From: Diplocarpon mali
Lineage: Eukaryota > Ascomycota > Leotiomycetes > Helotiales > Drepanopezizaceae
Direction: 5' to 3'
DNA length: 64,000 nt
NCBI GenBank assembly: GCA_024741835.1
Contig: JAENRP010000067.1
Coordinates: forward strand, 92,790 to 156,789
A program made the position numbers and the translations under genes. Of the stretch, positions 1 through 11,138 are shown one piece after another. Within the stretch, counting starts at the first letter, position 1. Every line of letters starts with the position of its first letter. Under the pieces are notes generated by a model that had not been told where the DNA came from, did no database searches, and saw only the letters and a program-made list of their open reading frames with translations.

Positions 1-383
1 CGCCGATGAGGACAAGGCTACCAAGGAGCGCATCGAAGCCCGGAACGGCCTTGAGAACTACGCTTTCAGCTTGAAGAACCAAGTCAACGACGAGGAGGGT
101 CTTGGCGGCAAGATTGAGGAGGAAGAGAAGGAAACTGTAAGTGTCTCTCCTGGCCTCTCCCACGCGAAGTTTTGACTGCGTGCTAACCTCATGACAGCTC
201 CTAGAGGCCATCAAGGAGACCACCGATTGGCTCGAGGAGAACGGTGCTACAGCCAACGCCGAGGACTTTGAGGAGCAGAAGGAGAAGCTGTCTGGCGTCG
301 CGTACCCCATTACGAGCAAAATGTACGCTGGCGCTGGAGGCGAGGGTGGAGACGAAGAGCCGAGTGAGCACGACGAGCTGTAG
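1..383 (+). CDS. KAR2: ER-lumenal Hsp70 chaperone BiP/Kar2, 3' end (partial)
   Basis: This is the C-terminal end of an Hsp70 with the ER-retention signal HDEL just before the stop codon at 381-383, which identifies the lumenal chaperone BiP/Kar2. It folds secretory proteins and works in translocation, ERAD and unfolded-protein sensing. Two exons are visible: 1-136 and 198-383, joined across an intron at 137-197 that begins GTAAGT and carries a TGCTAAC branch point at 181-187. The visible part is the alpha-helical lid of the substrate-binding domain ([15 protein letters not shown], then a run of acidic residues and TTDWLEENG). The ATPase domain lies outside the window to the left. The gene is convergent with the dioxygenase on the minus strand; about 1.2 kb separates the two stop codons. 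Confidence 0.96.
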
Positions 384-1555
384 GATCTCCCGCAATCCCG
401 TGTCTTTTGTTTGATCTTGCTCTTGGGAATGGGGCGTGCACGCAGTAAAAGCTCTTCTCTTCACCCCTGCAGCAATTGTTCTATATTCAATGCGCATGCA
501 GTGGAGTAGAGGGGTAATCTGGAAATATGAACCACAACGATCACCACTTCTTTGTATTCAGCGTGCGTGAGGAGAAAATGAGGTGTGTACAATATATCAT
601 GGGAGTCGGGCAAGGTAAAGGCTCGCTATTCAAAAACGTTTTTGGCTTATCAAGAGTCCCCGTGTCACTGCTCCCGTATTCTCCCCAGTCGTGGCGGTGG
701 GTAAGGACGAGTGTGTGCGGCTGTCGAGAAGGGTTTGTTTGGTGGAGATGAGCCTCGGTTGATGTATCCGGCAGCGCTGCCTCGAATCGTCGTTCAACTA
801 AGCATTGAACTCTCACTCACCACTTACAGGCATCCGAGCCTTCAGTCGTGAACTCTAATCCTAATCTCAGACGTTCTGCAGAGGAACGAGGCCATTCGAT
901 GCGGCTCGCGGCCATGCCGATGCCACGAAGATCGGACTGTTCTCCCTCGAGCATCACAGTGGTGTAAGAGGAGGCTCACCACGACTCCTTGGGTTCTCGA
1001 GGGGTTACGGGATGGTGGAGAGTTCTCTTGAGTTTGGCTCGCTGAAGCTTTGTGGAAATCTGCCCTTCGTGGCACGCGGATCTCCAATCTCATACGACAA
1101 ACGCTGGCGGGAGGTGGCCGACGGTCTGTGGTCATTGCAAGAGATTACAGGCAGGATCTGGAGGCTGGTCTATCCGGCGCCCTGGTTGGATGACGGGCAC
1201 TAGGCATCCGACGGCTGGACCCGATGCGAGTCCAACCCGGACGGAAGTGTGGGAATGGAGTGACCTCAGTCACGCGTGGACGGATCACGGGACTGAGGCA
1301 GCGGGGCAGGGGCAGGGGCAGGGGCACGGACTAGGTCACATGCAACGTCTTGGCATAGGCAGGGGCACTCGAGTACTTACTCCGTGTTGCTCTCTCTCTC
1401 TCTCTTTGTAACTAATCATCAATCGATAAGACAACCATGAACCACGAACCATTCAGTGGGCACACCTTGTCAAAACAACAGGAAGAGATTCTGTACGAGA
1501 CTCTGCTCATGTCGATCAACGAAAAGCTCGAGTCCCCCTGACGTGGTGCAGCTTC
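384..1555. other. Gene-free interval between two convergent genes
   Basis: I see no supported gene here. The interval should hold the 3' UTRs of BiP and of the dioxygenase. It contains a short GGGGCA tandem repeat near 1303-1326 and a CT run near 1389-1406. Confidence 0.6.
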
Positions 1556-3012
1556 CTAAGCTGTGGTTGCCCGGATCGACACGTCGGTTCCTCTCTTCTC
1601 AAGCGCCGTCTTCCTCGACACCGAAGCCGGGTCATAGTACGGCGCTTCTCCCAGAGACACGACGCGGTCGCCAATCCGGACCCCGTCGTGGTCGTAGGTC
1701 GCCGTGTGCCAGCTGGACCGGTTATCCCAGATCGCGACATCGTTCTCCCCCCACCTGAATCTGACCTGGGCGTCGTGGTTCTGCGAGACGAGCTGGCGGC
1801 CGAGTCAGCACGAGAGGCTCCGGGGGAGAGCCCGGCAGGGGCCGAACAGGGGCGTCCTGCCCAGGTCTGGGAGTGCCTGACCTTGAACAGATACTCCAAG
1901 ATCACATCTGACTCGTCCCTGGTGAGCTCCACGATCCGCTTCGTGAAAGCCTTGTTGACAAAGACACTCTTCCAGCCCGTGACAGCTGGCCTCTCGCTCA
2001 GCCAAGAGCGGGAAGGGAGAAACCGGGACGCAACTCACGATTTGTGCGGATGACAGGGTGGGTGGCCTGCAGGTTCTTCCCCTGGTTCAACTCAGACCCG
2101 CGAACGCCGTCGCGGAGAGGGTGGCCCAGGCGGTCTGCGACGCTGCCGAAGAAGTTCGCGTCGTGGATGGCAGTCAGGCCTTCCAAGAACCTCGCAGTAG
2201 CAGGAGAAAGCCGATCGTAGATCTCATAGCCCGAGGCCCACAGCTACGAACCCGCCTTCAGTCGCCGCTCCGCGCGTCTAGCTCGAGTGCTACTTACAGT
2301 ATCTCCCCCACTCGGCGGCAGGGTGTGGATCTTCAGGATGGCATAGTCGGACGGGACGGGCTCGAACGTGATGTCGGCGTGCCAACCATTGCTGGCGAAC
2401 TTGCTCGGCTCGAGCAACTTGTCGACGGGAGCTGGTGAGCCCTTCTTCTGCTTGACGCTGCTGATGACACTGATCTGGTCGCCCAGCTCGCTCCCGGCTT
2501 CTGTGATTGGATGTACGTGCAGGCCAGACGAGTCGGGCTGGGACGGTTAGTTGATGTCGAGGAGGTGTACGTATGTCTTACGCTGCCAGTCAAGGTAGAA
2601 AGCCGAGTCCCCAAGGCGAGGAGGGACTGGATAGATACGTCTTGGTTTCTCAGGAACACAACACCTCGCTCTGACACTATTCAGACAATGTCAGGCTAAC
2701 ATGCCCAGATCTCTCGGCGGGGNNAGGTGACACGACGGTCCACCACATACCCGTCACAGCGAGATCCCGGAGCAGAGCATCGGAGTCAGGAGCATCTAGA
2801 AGCTCCTCAAGCTGCAAGCCCAGTATCTCTCTGCCTATGCACGGGGTAGCATCGCGATGCGCGAACGAGTCCAAGGAGCCGGAGTAAACAAGCGGCTGGG
2901 ATATTCTCGGGCGTGCCCTCTCGTGGCCGCCAACGACCGGAGCCAGCTCGACGAATGGGTCTGCTGAAGGCATCGCAGCGGATACGGCGCCGAGCTTATG
3001 CGGAATCTGCAT
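1556..3012 (-). CDS. TauD/TfdA-family 2-oxoglutarate-dependent dioxygenase
   Basis: Six exons give a 380-residue protein: 3012-2751, 2676-2582, 2537-2298, 2243-2039, 1985-1882 and 1792-1556. The family couples oxidative decarboxylation of 2-oxoglutarate to hydroxylation of substrates such as sulfonates or carboxylates; the substrate here is not predictable. The iron facial triad is visible: HxD in GWHADITFEP and the distal His in WDNRSSWHTATYD. Conserved blocks SERGVVFLRNQD and GLHVHPITEAGSELGDQ precede them. All introns have GT-AG ends and keep frame; the first (2677-2750) contains the two Ns, so coding sequence is unaffected. The start at 3012 gives an N-terminus of usual family length. It is divergent from the transketolase-like gene with 1.9 kb between them. 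The closest described fungal group is the Jlp1-like sulfonate dioxygenases. Confidence 0.88.
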
Positions 3013-3306
3013 AGCACGAAGTGTCGAGAGGAACCCGCGTCTTCTCGAGGGCTGAGAGCTGATTTATAAGGCCCCAGTCGGCTGCGCGACGACGAGACCG
3101 CGATCCAGATATGGAAGATAAGAAATCAGGGCTCGCGGCCCGGCCAGTGATAGCTGGTGTTTGTCGATACGGAACGATGGTGCAATTTCTCCGCACGATG
3201 ATGCCCATCCTCTTCACGTGACGCTGCCACGGCCATCGTTCCCAAGGGCATAGATAGGCAGAATATGAAACGAGAATGTTGGAGCGAGTATGAAAGTATG
3301 CAAGTA

Positions 3307-3346
<40 letters not shown>

Positions 3347-4878
3347 ACACGTCTCAAGTTCCTCTTGCACGCCCGGTGTCTGGTATCGTGCGCAAGATAA
3401 TAAGCTGCTCTGAACCTGTGAGTGCTGGCTTCGAGTGGGATGTCAAGCATCGCGAAGACCGAGCTCAGGTCCCACAAGATCAGGAACTGTCAAGGGGGAA
3501 GAGGGTCCGCGTCTGCTCTCTGCCACTGGCCCCAGCCTTTTTGCCGTGGTGGCTTCCTCTCCGCTGGAGCCTACCGCGTGCGGTGCGTCCTGGCTTGTTT
3601 ACTCGCTTAGGTGATTGAGAGTCGGCTCTCGCTTGACTGCGCTGAAGAAAGAAGAAGAGAAGGGGAGGAACCGGGACTTGTCTAGTTACGGGGCCAAGCG
3701 GCCTCGAACGATTTGCAACGTCTCGATATCACGCCCCGGCTGATTCTCAGACCTGGCTGGCCGCTGTGGACTGCCCCCTCGCCCGCTCCCCAGGGCCGCG
3801 GCATGCCCGTAGGCGGGATCGGTCGGTAGGGGGCTCCAGTTGGTAATCGGCCAGACGGCGCAGGCTGCTCTGGGGTTAAGGTGTGGGGGGAGGGGAATGA
3901 CTGCAAGTGATTGTGAATCGACGGGGAAAGGTCTGTGAAGCCGCGTGCTGCTTGTCTTCGAGGCGGTGGTTTACCACCAGTACGATCGTGCTATCCAGCT
4001 AGACCTGAGGAGGATTGATCAAACGACCTGGCACGGATTCTCTACGCGTCTCAGCGACAGAGTTTCAGTTGCCGGGTTCTGGCTGCCGAGAATACCAAGC
4101 TCGCGTCTTTCTCCAAGCACCACCTCTTCGGACTCGCTGCCTGCTTCGACGTGGGACCTTCTCTGGATCCCTTCCCCTCTGATCGAGGACATCCGTTCAC
4201 CCGACACGTCCATCGACTCGACTGCTCCGATCTGGAGCCTCTCTCGATTTTCCATTCCCACAGCGACAAGCCATCAGAAGTGGGATGCGAGGTTGGAAGC
4301 AGAGCGAGAGAATTGCGTCTCGATCGTGGCATGCGGTTGTCGTGGCAGTCCGGTGCGCGATGATGTTCTCCCGCTGTTGCTGAGCGCCCGACGTGGATCC
4401 CGACACCGACGCTGGTCTTTGCGACCCAACAACCCCCTCCTTTCGTGATGCAGTCACGGGTGAACTGAGGCCCGATGACACGCCGGCCGGACAATACCCG
4501 ACATGATGCTGCGGAGAGGTCCGAGGGGACTTCGCGACATCTGCGCCCTTCCGCGATGGAGAATCCACACAAACCCTTCACTCGTAGCATTCAGCACGAA
4601 TGCCATCAGAGCTCACGTCGACCTGACCATTCCTGACACCCCAGCCGGTACAATCGAAAAATCAACGTCGTGCCGAGAGAGTTCGGAAAACCTCGGTTCG
4701 AGATCACTGTACAGGATTCATCAGCACCCTGCATCAAACTGCGTCACCTTGCTGCGTCACGTTCGGCGCCCCAGCTTCAACAGAAATACGCACCTCAAAA
4801 CCCAGCCTCGAGCTCGAATCCAGAACACCATCACCGCTCTCGGGCGCAGGCTATTTCTCCACCCACGCAAACCTCACC
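3013..4878. other. Intergenic region between divergent genes, with a CA/TA microsatellite
   Basis: This interval should hold the promoters of the dioxygenase and the transketolase-like gene. A (CA)n run followed by (TA)n lies at about 3308-3346. Open frames in 3945-4982 lack recognisable domains and run into the start of the next gene, so I treat them as chance. Confidence 0.55.
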
Positions 4879-6910
4879 ATGGCGAGCGCAACCGCAGACT
4901 TCGGCATCGACGTGCTTGCGCGCTACAAACACGTCTCCCTCGACCCCGCCAACCCCCAGCTCACGCCCGAGCAGAAGGCTGATCTGCTGTCGAATATCTC
5001 TCTCCTGCGCGATACGATCGTCTACTTCACCTCCGCGGGCGCAGCTCGCGGCGTCAGTGGACATACTGGTGGTCCTGTGAGACACCCTCTCCTCCCTCCC
5101 TCCATGCCTCGAGATCCCACCTCTCCGGACATGAGCCGAGCAGTCCTCGGCTCGAAACATTGAGGAGCGCAAGGCTGACCTTGTCCAGTACGACACCATC
5201 CCCGAAGTATGCATCCTCGAAGCCTTCTTCGCGCACTCGACTGAGAAATACCTGCCCGTGGTCTACGATGAGTCCGGCCACCGCGTCGCGACCCAGTACC
5301 TGCTGAGCGCTCTGCACGGCCACATCCCCTTCGAACACCTGCTACATTACAGAGAGGCCAACTCGAAGCTGCCGGGCCATCCTGAGCTGGGACTCACGCC
5401 AGGTGTGGCGTTTAGCTCGGGGCGGCTGGGACATCTGTGGTCGTTTGTCAACGGAGTTGCGCTGGCGAACCCGGAGAAGACGCTTTTCATGCTGGGCTCG
5501 GATGGCTCCCAGCAGGAGGGAGATGATGCGGAAGCCGCGAGGATGGCGGTCGCGCAGAGATTGAACGTGAAGCTCCTGCTGGATGACAACGACGTGACCA
5601 TCGCCGGCCACCCTTCCGACTACCTCAGAGGCTACTCGCTCTCCCGGACCCTGGAGGGACATGGGCTGAAGGTCATTGAAGCGCCTGGAGAGGACATCGA
5701 TGCTCTGTACGCAGCCGTGGCCTCCGTGGTCACCACCCCCGGACCCGCGGCCGTCGTGGTCAAGCGGAAGATGGCTCCCGGCATCAGAGGCCTCGAAGGT
5801 TCCACCCACGCCCACGATGTCATCCCCGTCAAGGTCGCAGTCGAGTACCTCCAGAGCAGAGGCTACGACCAGGCCGCCGCCAAGATCTCGGCCATCAGAC
5901 CCAACGGCCTCGCCTACCCGTACACAGGCTCTGGGTCCGAGAGATTCGCCAACCGAGTCATCTTCGGCGAGGCCGTCGTCTCGGTCCTCGCGCCCCTCTC
6001 CCCGGAAGAAGCCAAGAGGCGCGTACTCGTCGTCGACTCGGACCTCGAAGGCTCGACAGGCCTCTCGGTCATCCACAAGAACCGGCCGGAGGTCTTCCTC
6101 TCCTCGGGCATCATGGAGCGCGGCAACTTCTCGGCGGCTGCGGGCTTCGGCGCCAGCGGCAAGGACAAGGTCGGCATCTTCTCGACCTTCTCGGCCTTCC
6201 TCGAGATGATCGTGTCGGAGATCACCATGGCGCGGCTCAACCTCGCCAACGTGCTGTGCCACTTCTCGCACTCGGGCGTGGACGAGATGGCCGATAACAC
6301 GTGCCACTTTGGGCTCAACACGTTCTTCGCGGACAACGGCCTCGTCGACGGCGACCCCACGCGCCTGTACTTTCCCGCCGACGCGAACCAGATGCGCGCC
6401 ACCGTGGCCAAGGTCTTCTGGGACCAGGGCATCCGGCTCGTCATCTCGACCCGCGCCAAGGTGCCCCTCATCTTCAAGGAGGGCTCGCAGGAGCCCTTCT
6501 ACGGGCCCGACTACGCCTTCGTCCCCGCGAAGGACGAGTTTCTCCGCACGGGGTCGGCGGGCTACGTGGTCACGTACGGAGAGATGGTGTACCGCGCGCT
6601 GGACGCCGTCGACCGCCTGCGGGCCGAGGGGCTGGACGTCGGCCTCGTCAACAAGTCGACGCTGAACGTTGTCGACGAGGAGGCGACGCGGGTGTACGGC
6701 GCGGGTCCGTTTGTGCTGGTGGTGGAGAGCCTGAACCGGAAGACGGGGCTGGGGAGCAAGCTGGGTACGTGGCTGCTGGAGCGCCAGCTGAGGCCGAAGT
6801 ACCAGTACCTCGGCACGACGAGGGAGGGCTGCGGAGGCCTGGGAGAGCAGATCTCCCACCAGGGGCTGGATCCGCAGAGTGTGATGCAGGCGATCCGGGG
6901 CCTGCAGTAG
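4879..6910 (+). CDS. Transketolase-family thiamine-diphosphate enzyme
   Basis: Two exons, 4879-5076 and 5189-6910, encode 639 residues. The start has a good context (CACCATGG). The intron at 5077-5188 begins GTGAGA and ends TCCAG. Exon 1 ends in GHTGGP, the transketolase thiamine-diphosphate-proximal motif, and exon 2 resumes with YDTIPEVCILEAFF. The cofactor motif is seen as GSDGSQQEG followed about 20 residues later by DDNDVTIAGH, a variant of the usual GDG...NN motif. The pyrimidine-binding domain has the expected Glu in GIMERGNFSAAAGFG, and a C-terminal transketolase domain follows (ATRVYGAGPFVLVVESLN). Such enzymes move two-carbon ketol units between sugars or act on dihydroxyacetone. 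The length is slightly under that of a housekeeping transketolase (about 680), so this is more likely a paralogue. It shares the region with a dioxygenase and a transporter. Confidence 0.85.
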
Positions 6911-7022
6911 GCTAGGGAGATGGGCCAGTGGCTGCGATGCTTCCGCCGGGAGGCGCGGGGGGATGTTCGAGAGAGACTTTCTGGGGATTGGGGAGAAGTG
7001 ACGGACAGTCTTGACGGGGCAG

Positions 7023-7474
7023 CTCTGGGAGACGAGTGGCGAGGCACGCGATGGTCAGTTGTTTAGGTTGAGCAGTTGTGGTAGACGAGTTGTGAAGTAA
7101 GCGATGGTCAGTTGTGGTAGGCACCTTTATAAAGTAAGCGATAATTAGTTATAGTTGATGAGTTATAGAGTAAGTAGTAGTCAGTTGTAGTAGACGAGTT
7201 ATAGAGTCGGCGAAGATCAGTCCGTAGTAGACGAGTTGTGAAGTAGGCGGTGGTCAGTCGTGGCAGACGAGTTGTGAAGTAAGCGATGGTCAGTTGTGGT
7301 AGGCACCTTTATAAAGTAAGCGATAATTAGTTCTAGTAGATGAGTTATAAAGTAAGTAGTAGTCAGTTGTAGTAGACGAGTTATAGAGTCGGCGAAGATC
7401 AGTCCGTAGTAGACGAGTTGTAAAGTCGGCGAAGAGCAATTACCGTAGACGAGTTTCAAGTAAACAAAGATCAG
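7023..7474. repeat. Higher-order tandem repeat: 36-37 bp monomers in a 182-bp unit
   Basis: Starting about 110 bp after the transketolase-like stop codon, degenerate monomers follow one another with starts near 7074, 7110, 7147, 7183, 7219, 7256, 7292, 7329, 7365 and 7401. Each has a core like GTAGACGAGTTGT and ends like GCGATGGTC. Monomers 1-5 match monomers 6-10 far better than they match each other: the block starting GTTGTGAAGT at 7089 recurs at 7271, exactly 182 bp later. One partial monomer precedes the array (from 7023) and one follows it (to 7474). No coding role is apparent. Confidence 0.85.
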
Positions 7475-8823
7475 TCACGTGGCGAGAGCATCTCCTCTGC
7501 TCCCTCCTGCGGTCAAGCCGCCTCTCAGCACCGAGTGCCCCGACTCTTGGTGGCCGAGTCACGTGCCAAAGATCTCCGGAGCATGGCGCGATGCTGGGAG
7601 AGCCTCTAGCCTACCCGCAGAAAATATGGGTCGCTAGCATGGAGCAGTCAGTAAATGCCTCAGGCATCAGCTACCACGTGTACATACTTCCTTTTCCACC
7701 GTACATCTTCCTCACGGAGCATTCAACCTTGTTTCATGCAACCCACCACCTCTGACGCTACCCCCATTTTCTCCCACCAGACCCTCGACGCTTTGGCGGG
7801 CAGCTTTGTCACACCGAACAGGGCACCGGCCGGGGCCGGAGATACGTTTCGCCGAGCCGGCCAAAGGCCCGCGAAGCGAGGCGGTGGCGCATTCCCGCTT
7901 CCAGCTGCCAGCATTCCCGGTTTGCTAGAAATTCCCTCCTTCTCGCCGACCTTCTCCCTCTTCCCCCTCCACATCTCCCACCTCGCCATCTCGCCCCCGC
8001 CGCCAGACCAAGATACGAGCAGCATCGCCGCCGGCGTCGACGTCACGTCCGCCCCGCCGGCGTCTCTCCGTGTCGATGTCCTACCATCTGCCGAACGAGC
8101 CCGCGAGAAGGACGAGGAGCAAAAGGCTCTCCTCGCGCGTCCCCAGCTGCCGGTCGTTCCCAGGTGTCTGCCCGCAATGACCCGTCCAGAGTCTCCCGCG
8201 GCGGTCTGCCAGCAGGGTGAGGTCGGGAGGATGGTCGGGAGAATGGTCCAGAGGACGGTCCAGAAGACGAGCCAGAGGACGAGCCAGAGAACGAGATGCA
8301 GCCCAGTCCACCGACACAACGCGATGCGAGATCATACCCTACCTAGCCATGGAGGCAAGATAGGCCAAGCTCCCGTGCCAGCAGAGCGACGCATCATGTC
8401 ATGTGACGAGACATTCAGCCTCCTCACATCCAGCAACTTTCTCCTTCCTCGAGGTGTCTTTCGGCTCTGGGCACAGCAGAGGAGGGACGACGCACCTCGA
8501 GCACTTTTCATTCCACTTCATTTCTATTCCCCGGTACTCAGTTCATCTTCCTCCACTCGACTGGCTTCAGTGCAAGCCAGTCGACTTGCGTCTCTCTCCC
8601 GTCGCGACAATCACCTCTTCGTATCATTCTCGGAACTATTACTCCCCAGCTTACATCATATTCTCCACTCGGTCAAGTTCTGGCACCTCTGCCTCGCTTT
8701 TCTTCTCTCTTCTCTCTCCTCTCCTCTCTTCTCTCTCCTCTCCTCTCTCTCCTCTCCTCGCCATCTTCCATCCTCATCCCCATCCCCATCCCCATCCTCA
8801 TCCTCATCCCCATCGCCTCCGCC
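7475..8823. promoter_or_regulatory. Upstream region and pyrimidine-rich leader of the amino-acid transporter gene
   Basis: No gene is supported in this stretch. A long open frame from 7655 has biased, low-complexity composition and no domain. From about 8690 to 8823 the plus strand is almost wholly C and T, with CTCTC runs and a CCCCAT repeat at about 8776-8815 directly before the transporter ATG at 8824, as is common for leaders of expressed fungal genes. Confidence 0.5.
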
Positions 8824-10358
8824 ATGTCCATGTCCAGGGCCGCCCTCGATCCAGTCGACCAGCACTTGGTGACGCCCGACTCGAATTCAGAGGCCTCGAA
8901 GAACGAGCAGCTGCTTCGTGCCAACGATGGCCGGAGGGCTGACGGCCAGAGCGGCCTCGGCCATGTCGAGAATCTGGAGGCCCAGGGCCGTGCCAAGTTC
9001 AAGCGCCTGGGCTGGAAGCGGCTGACGGTCGTCCTGCTCGTCGAGGCCATTGCCCTCGGCGCCCTGTCGATTCCAAGTGCCTTCGCAACCCTGGGCATGG
9101 TGGCCGGGGTCATCACGACCATCGGGCTGGGGCTCGTGGCCATCTACACGAGTTACGTCGTCGGCCAGGTCAAGCTGAAGTTCCCCGACGTTGCGCACTA
9201 TGCCGACGCCGGCCGGCTCATCATGGGGAGGTTCGGGTACGAGCTCGTCGGCGCCATGTTTGCCTTGCAACTGGTCTTCCTGGTGGGATCGCACTGCTTG
9301 ACGGGCACCATTGCCTTCTCCAACCTGAGCAGCAACGCAACCTGCTCGGTGGTGTTTGGCATCGCCTCTGCCGTGCTCCTCCTGCTGTTGGCCCTCCCGT
9401 CGTCGTTCTCGGACGTGGCGATCCTGGGCTACGTCGACTTCGTCTCGATCATGGCCGCCATCGGAGCCACCGTCATCGCCACGGGGGTCGCCATGGGGCA
9501 CGGAGGACCGCCGGCAGACTGGAGCGCCTGGCCGAAGGACGGCACCGGCTTCACCGACGCGTTCATTGCCATTACCAACATCGTCTTTGCGTGTAAGTCC
9601 ACCGGCGTACCGCCCCCTTCGCAGCAGCAACACACTGACAGCGCCAAGACTCCTTCGCGGTCTGCCAGTTCTCCTTCATGGATGAGATGCACACCCCCCG
9701 GGACTACGTCAAGTCCATCTGGGCCCTCGGCCTCTTCGAGATTGTCATCTACACCCTGACCGGCGCGCTGATCTACGCCTTCACCGGCCCGGACGTGGAG
9801 TCTCCGGCCCTGCTCTCGGCCGGGCCCCTGATGGCCAAGGTGGCGTTCGGGCTCGCGATCCCCGTCATCTTCATCTCCGGCTCGATCAACGGCACCGTCG
9901 TCGGCCGGTACATCCACGGCCGCATGTACCAGGATTCCGTGGTGCGCTTTGTCAACACGAGGCGAGGATGGGTCACCTGGACCGCTCTCATCAGCGCCAT
10001 CACCCTCCTGGCCTGGGTCATCGCGGAGGCGATCCCCTTCTTCTCGGACCTGCTGAGCATCTGCTCGGCGCTGTTCATCTCGGGCTTCACCTTCTACCTC
10101 CCGGCGACTTTTTGGTTCATGCTCATCAAGGAGGGGAAGTGGTACGCGAGGAAGAACATCTTCCTGAGCACGGCCAACGCGCTGGTCTTTCTCACCGGCA
10201 TGGTGGTTCTGGTTGCGGGGACGTACTCGTCTGTGGCTGATATCGTACGTTGGCGTCTGAGGTCCGGTCGTGGTGGGTCGTCGCTAACACGCGCCTAGAA
10301 GAAACAATACGACAGCGGCACTGTGCGCGGGGCGTTCACGTGTCAGCCGCTCTCGTGA
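8824..10358 (+). CDS. Amino-acid transporter, Aa_trans (AAAP) family
   Basis: Three exons (8824-9592, 9649-10244, 10299-10358) encode 474 residues. A hydrophilic N-terminus of about 65 residues is followed by the first membrane segment, TVVLLVEAIALGALSIPSAF, a form of the family's opening helix with the unwound G-(A/S)-IP segment. Further hydrophobic segments follow, with about ten to eleven in all. The first intron (9593-9648) splits the family-typical sequence VFAYSFAVCQFSFMDEM; the second (10245-10298) lies just before a short C-terminal tail. The family moves amino acids by proton coupling across plasma or vacuolar membranes; substrate specificity cannot be read from sequence. The gene is convergent with the DUF3500 gene, and 780 bp separate the stops. 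Confidence 0.9.
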
Positions 10359-11138
10359 ATCGCCAGCCGTGAGGCTGTGGGTGGGGAACTACGATTGGGG
10401 AGGCTGCCAGGCGAAGGGGGGATCCTTGGATGGACGGGCGGGCGTTATTCTTGCAGAGATGAGGTCAGGTATGCCGCGGTATGGTCGTGGTCACAGCGTC
10501 TACGTACCATAGCCGCCTCATCCGCAGCGATCAGTCTCTTCACGCGCAGCGACAAATATTGAGATGGCATTTTAAACAATCTTTCGGGACTGTAGAGGCT
10601 AGAAAGAGAGAGGATCGTGCGGCCTCGAAGTTGAAAGTGAACTTGTGCTTGGGAGGTAGCCGGCTGTAAGGAATGTGTGAGCACGTGTATGTGTGTCTAT
10701 CTATATACGCATATGCATATGGATAAATATAGGAGAGACGCGTTATTTTTGGCAGCGGCAAGCCACATGCGGTGGTAATTGTGCCTGATTTTGCGATGAT
10801 GGCGTATCTGTCGGCGAGGAAGAGGACGTGGAGTGACTGGAAGCTGCTGATCGCGGAAGCCGAGTTGCAGCCTGCCACCGGCCGGACCGCCCAGTCGACA
10901 CCTCCACTGGTGCGGGGTGAGTCCTCTCGCAATCACGGCATATACGTGTTGATGGTCAGTTGAAAGTCATGAGTGAGTCCATGGGGTTTGGGCGACAAGT
11001 GGGGGACCGTGAGGTCTGAGCAGAGTGATGCATGCAGAGCTCGGAGAAGGCCAGGCATCCCCGGCTGAGCTGCACGCAAGGTGTTGACGGAGGCATACGA
11101 GCGTGCGGCTCTGACAGATCTCCATCGCGGGCATGCCA
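10359..11138. other. Intergenic region between convergent genes
   Basis: I see no gene here. The stretch should contain the 3' UTRs of the transporter and of the DUF3500 gene. A short purine/pyrimidine-alternating, A+T-rich run lies at about 10685-10735. Confidence 0.5.

Noticed and set aside
5342..6859. A 505-codon antisense frame within the transketolase-like gene
   Set aside because: It is a shadow of GC-biased codons on the opposite strand; the plus strand has clear family motifs.
7655..8872. A 405-codon plus-strand frame before the transporter
   Set aside because: It is low-complexity, overlaps the transporter start in another frame and ends in the CT-rich leader. No domain or splice pattern supports it.
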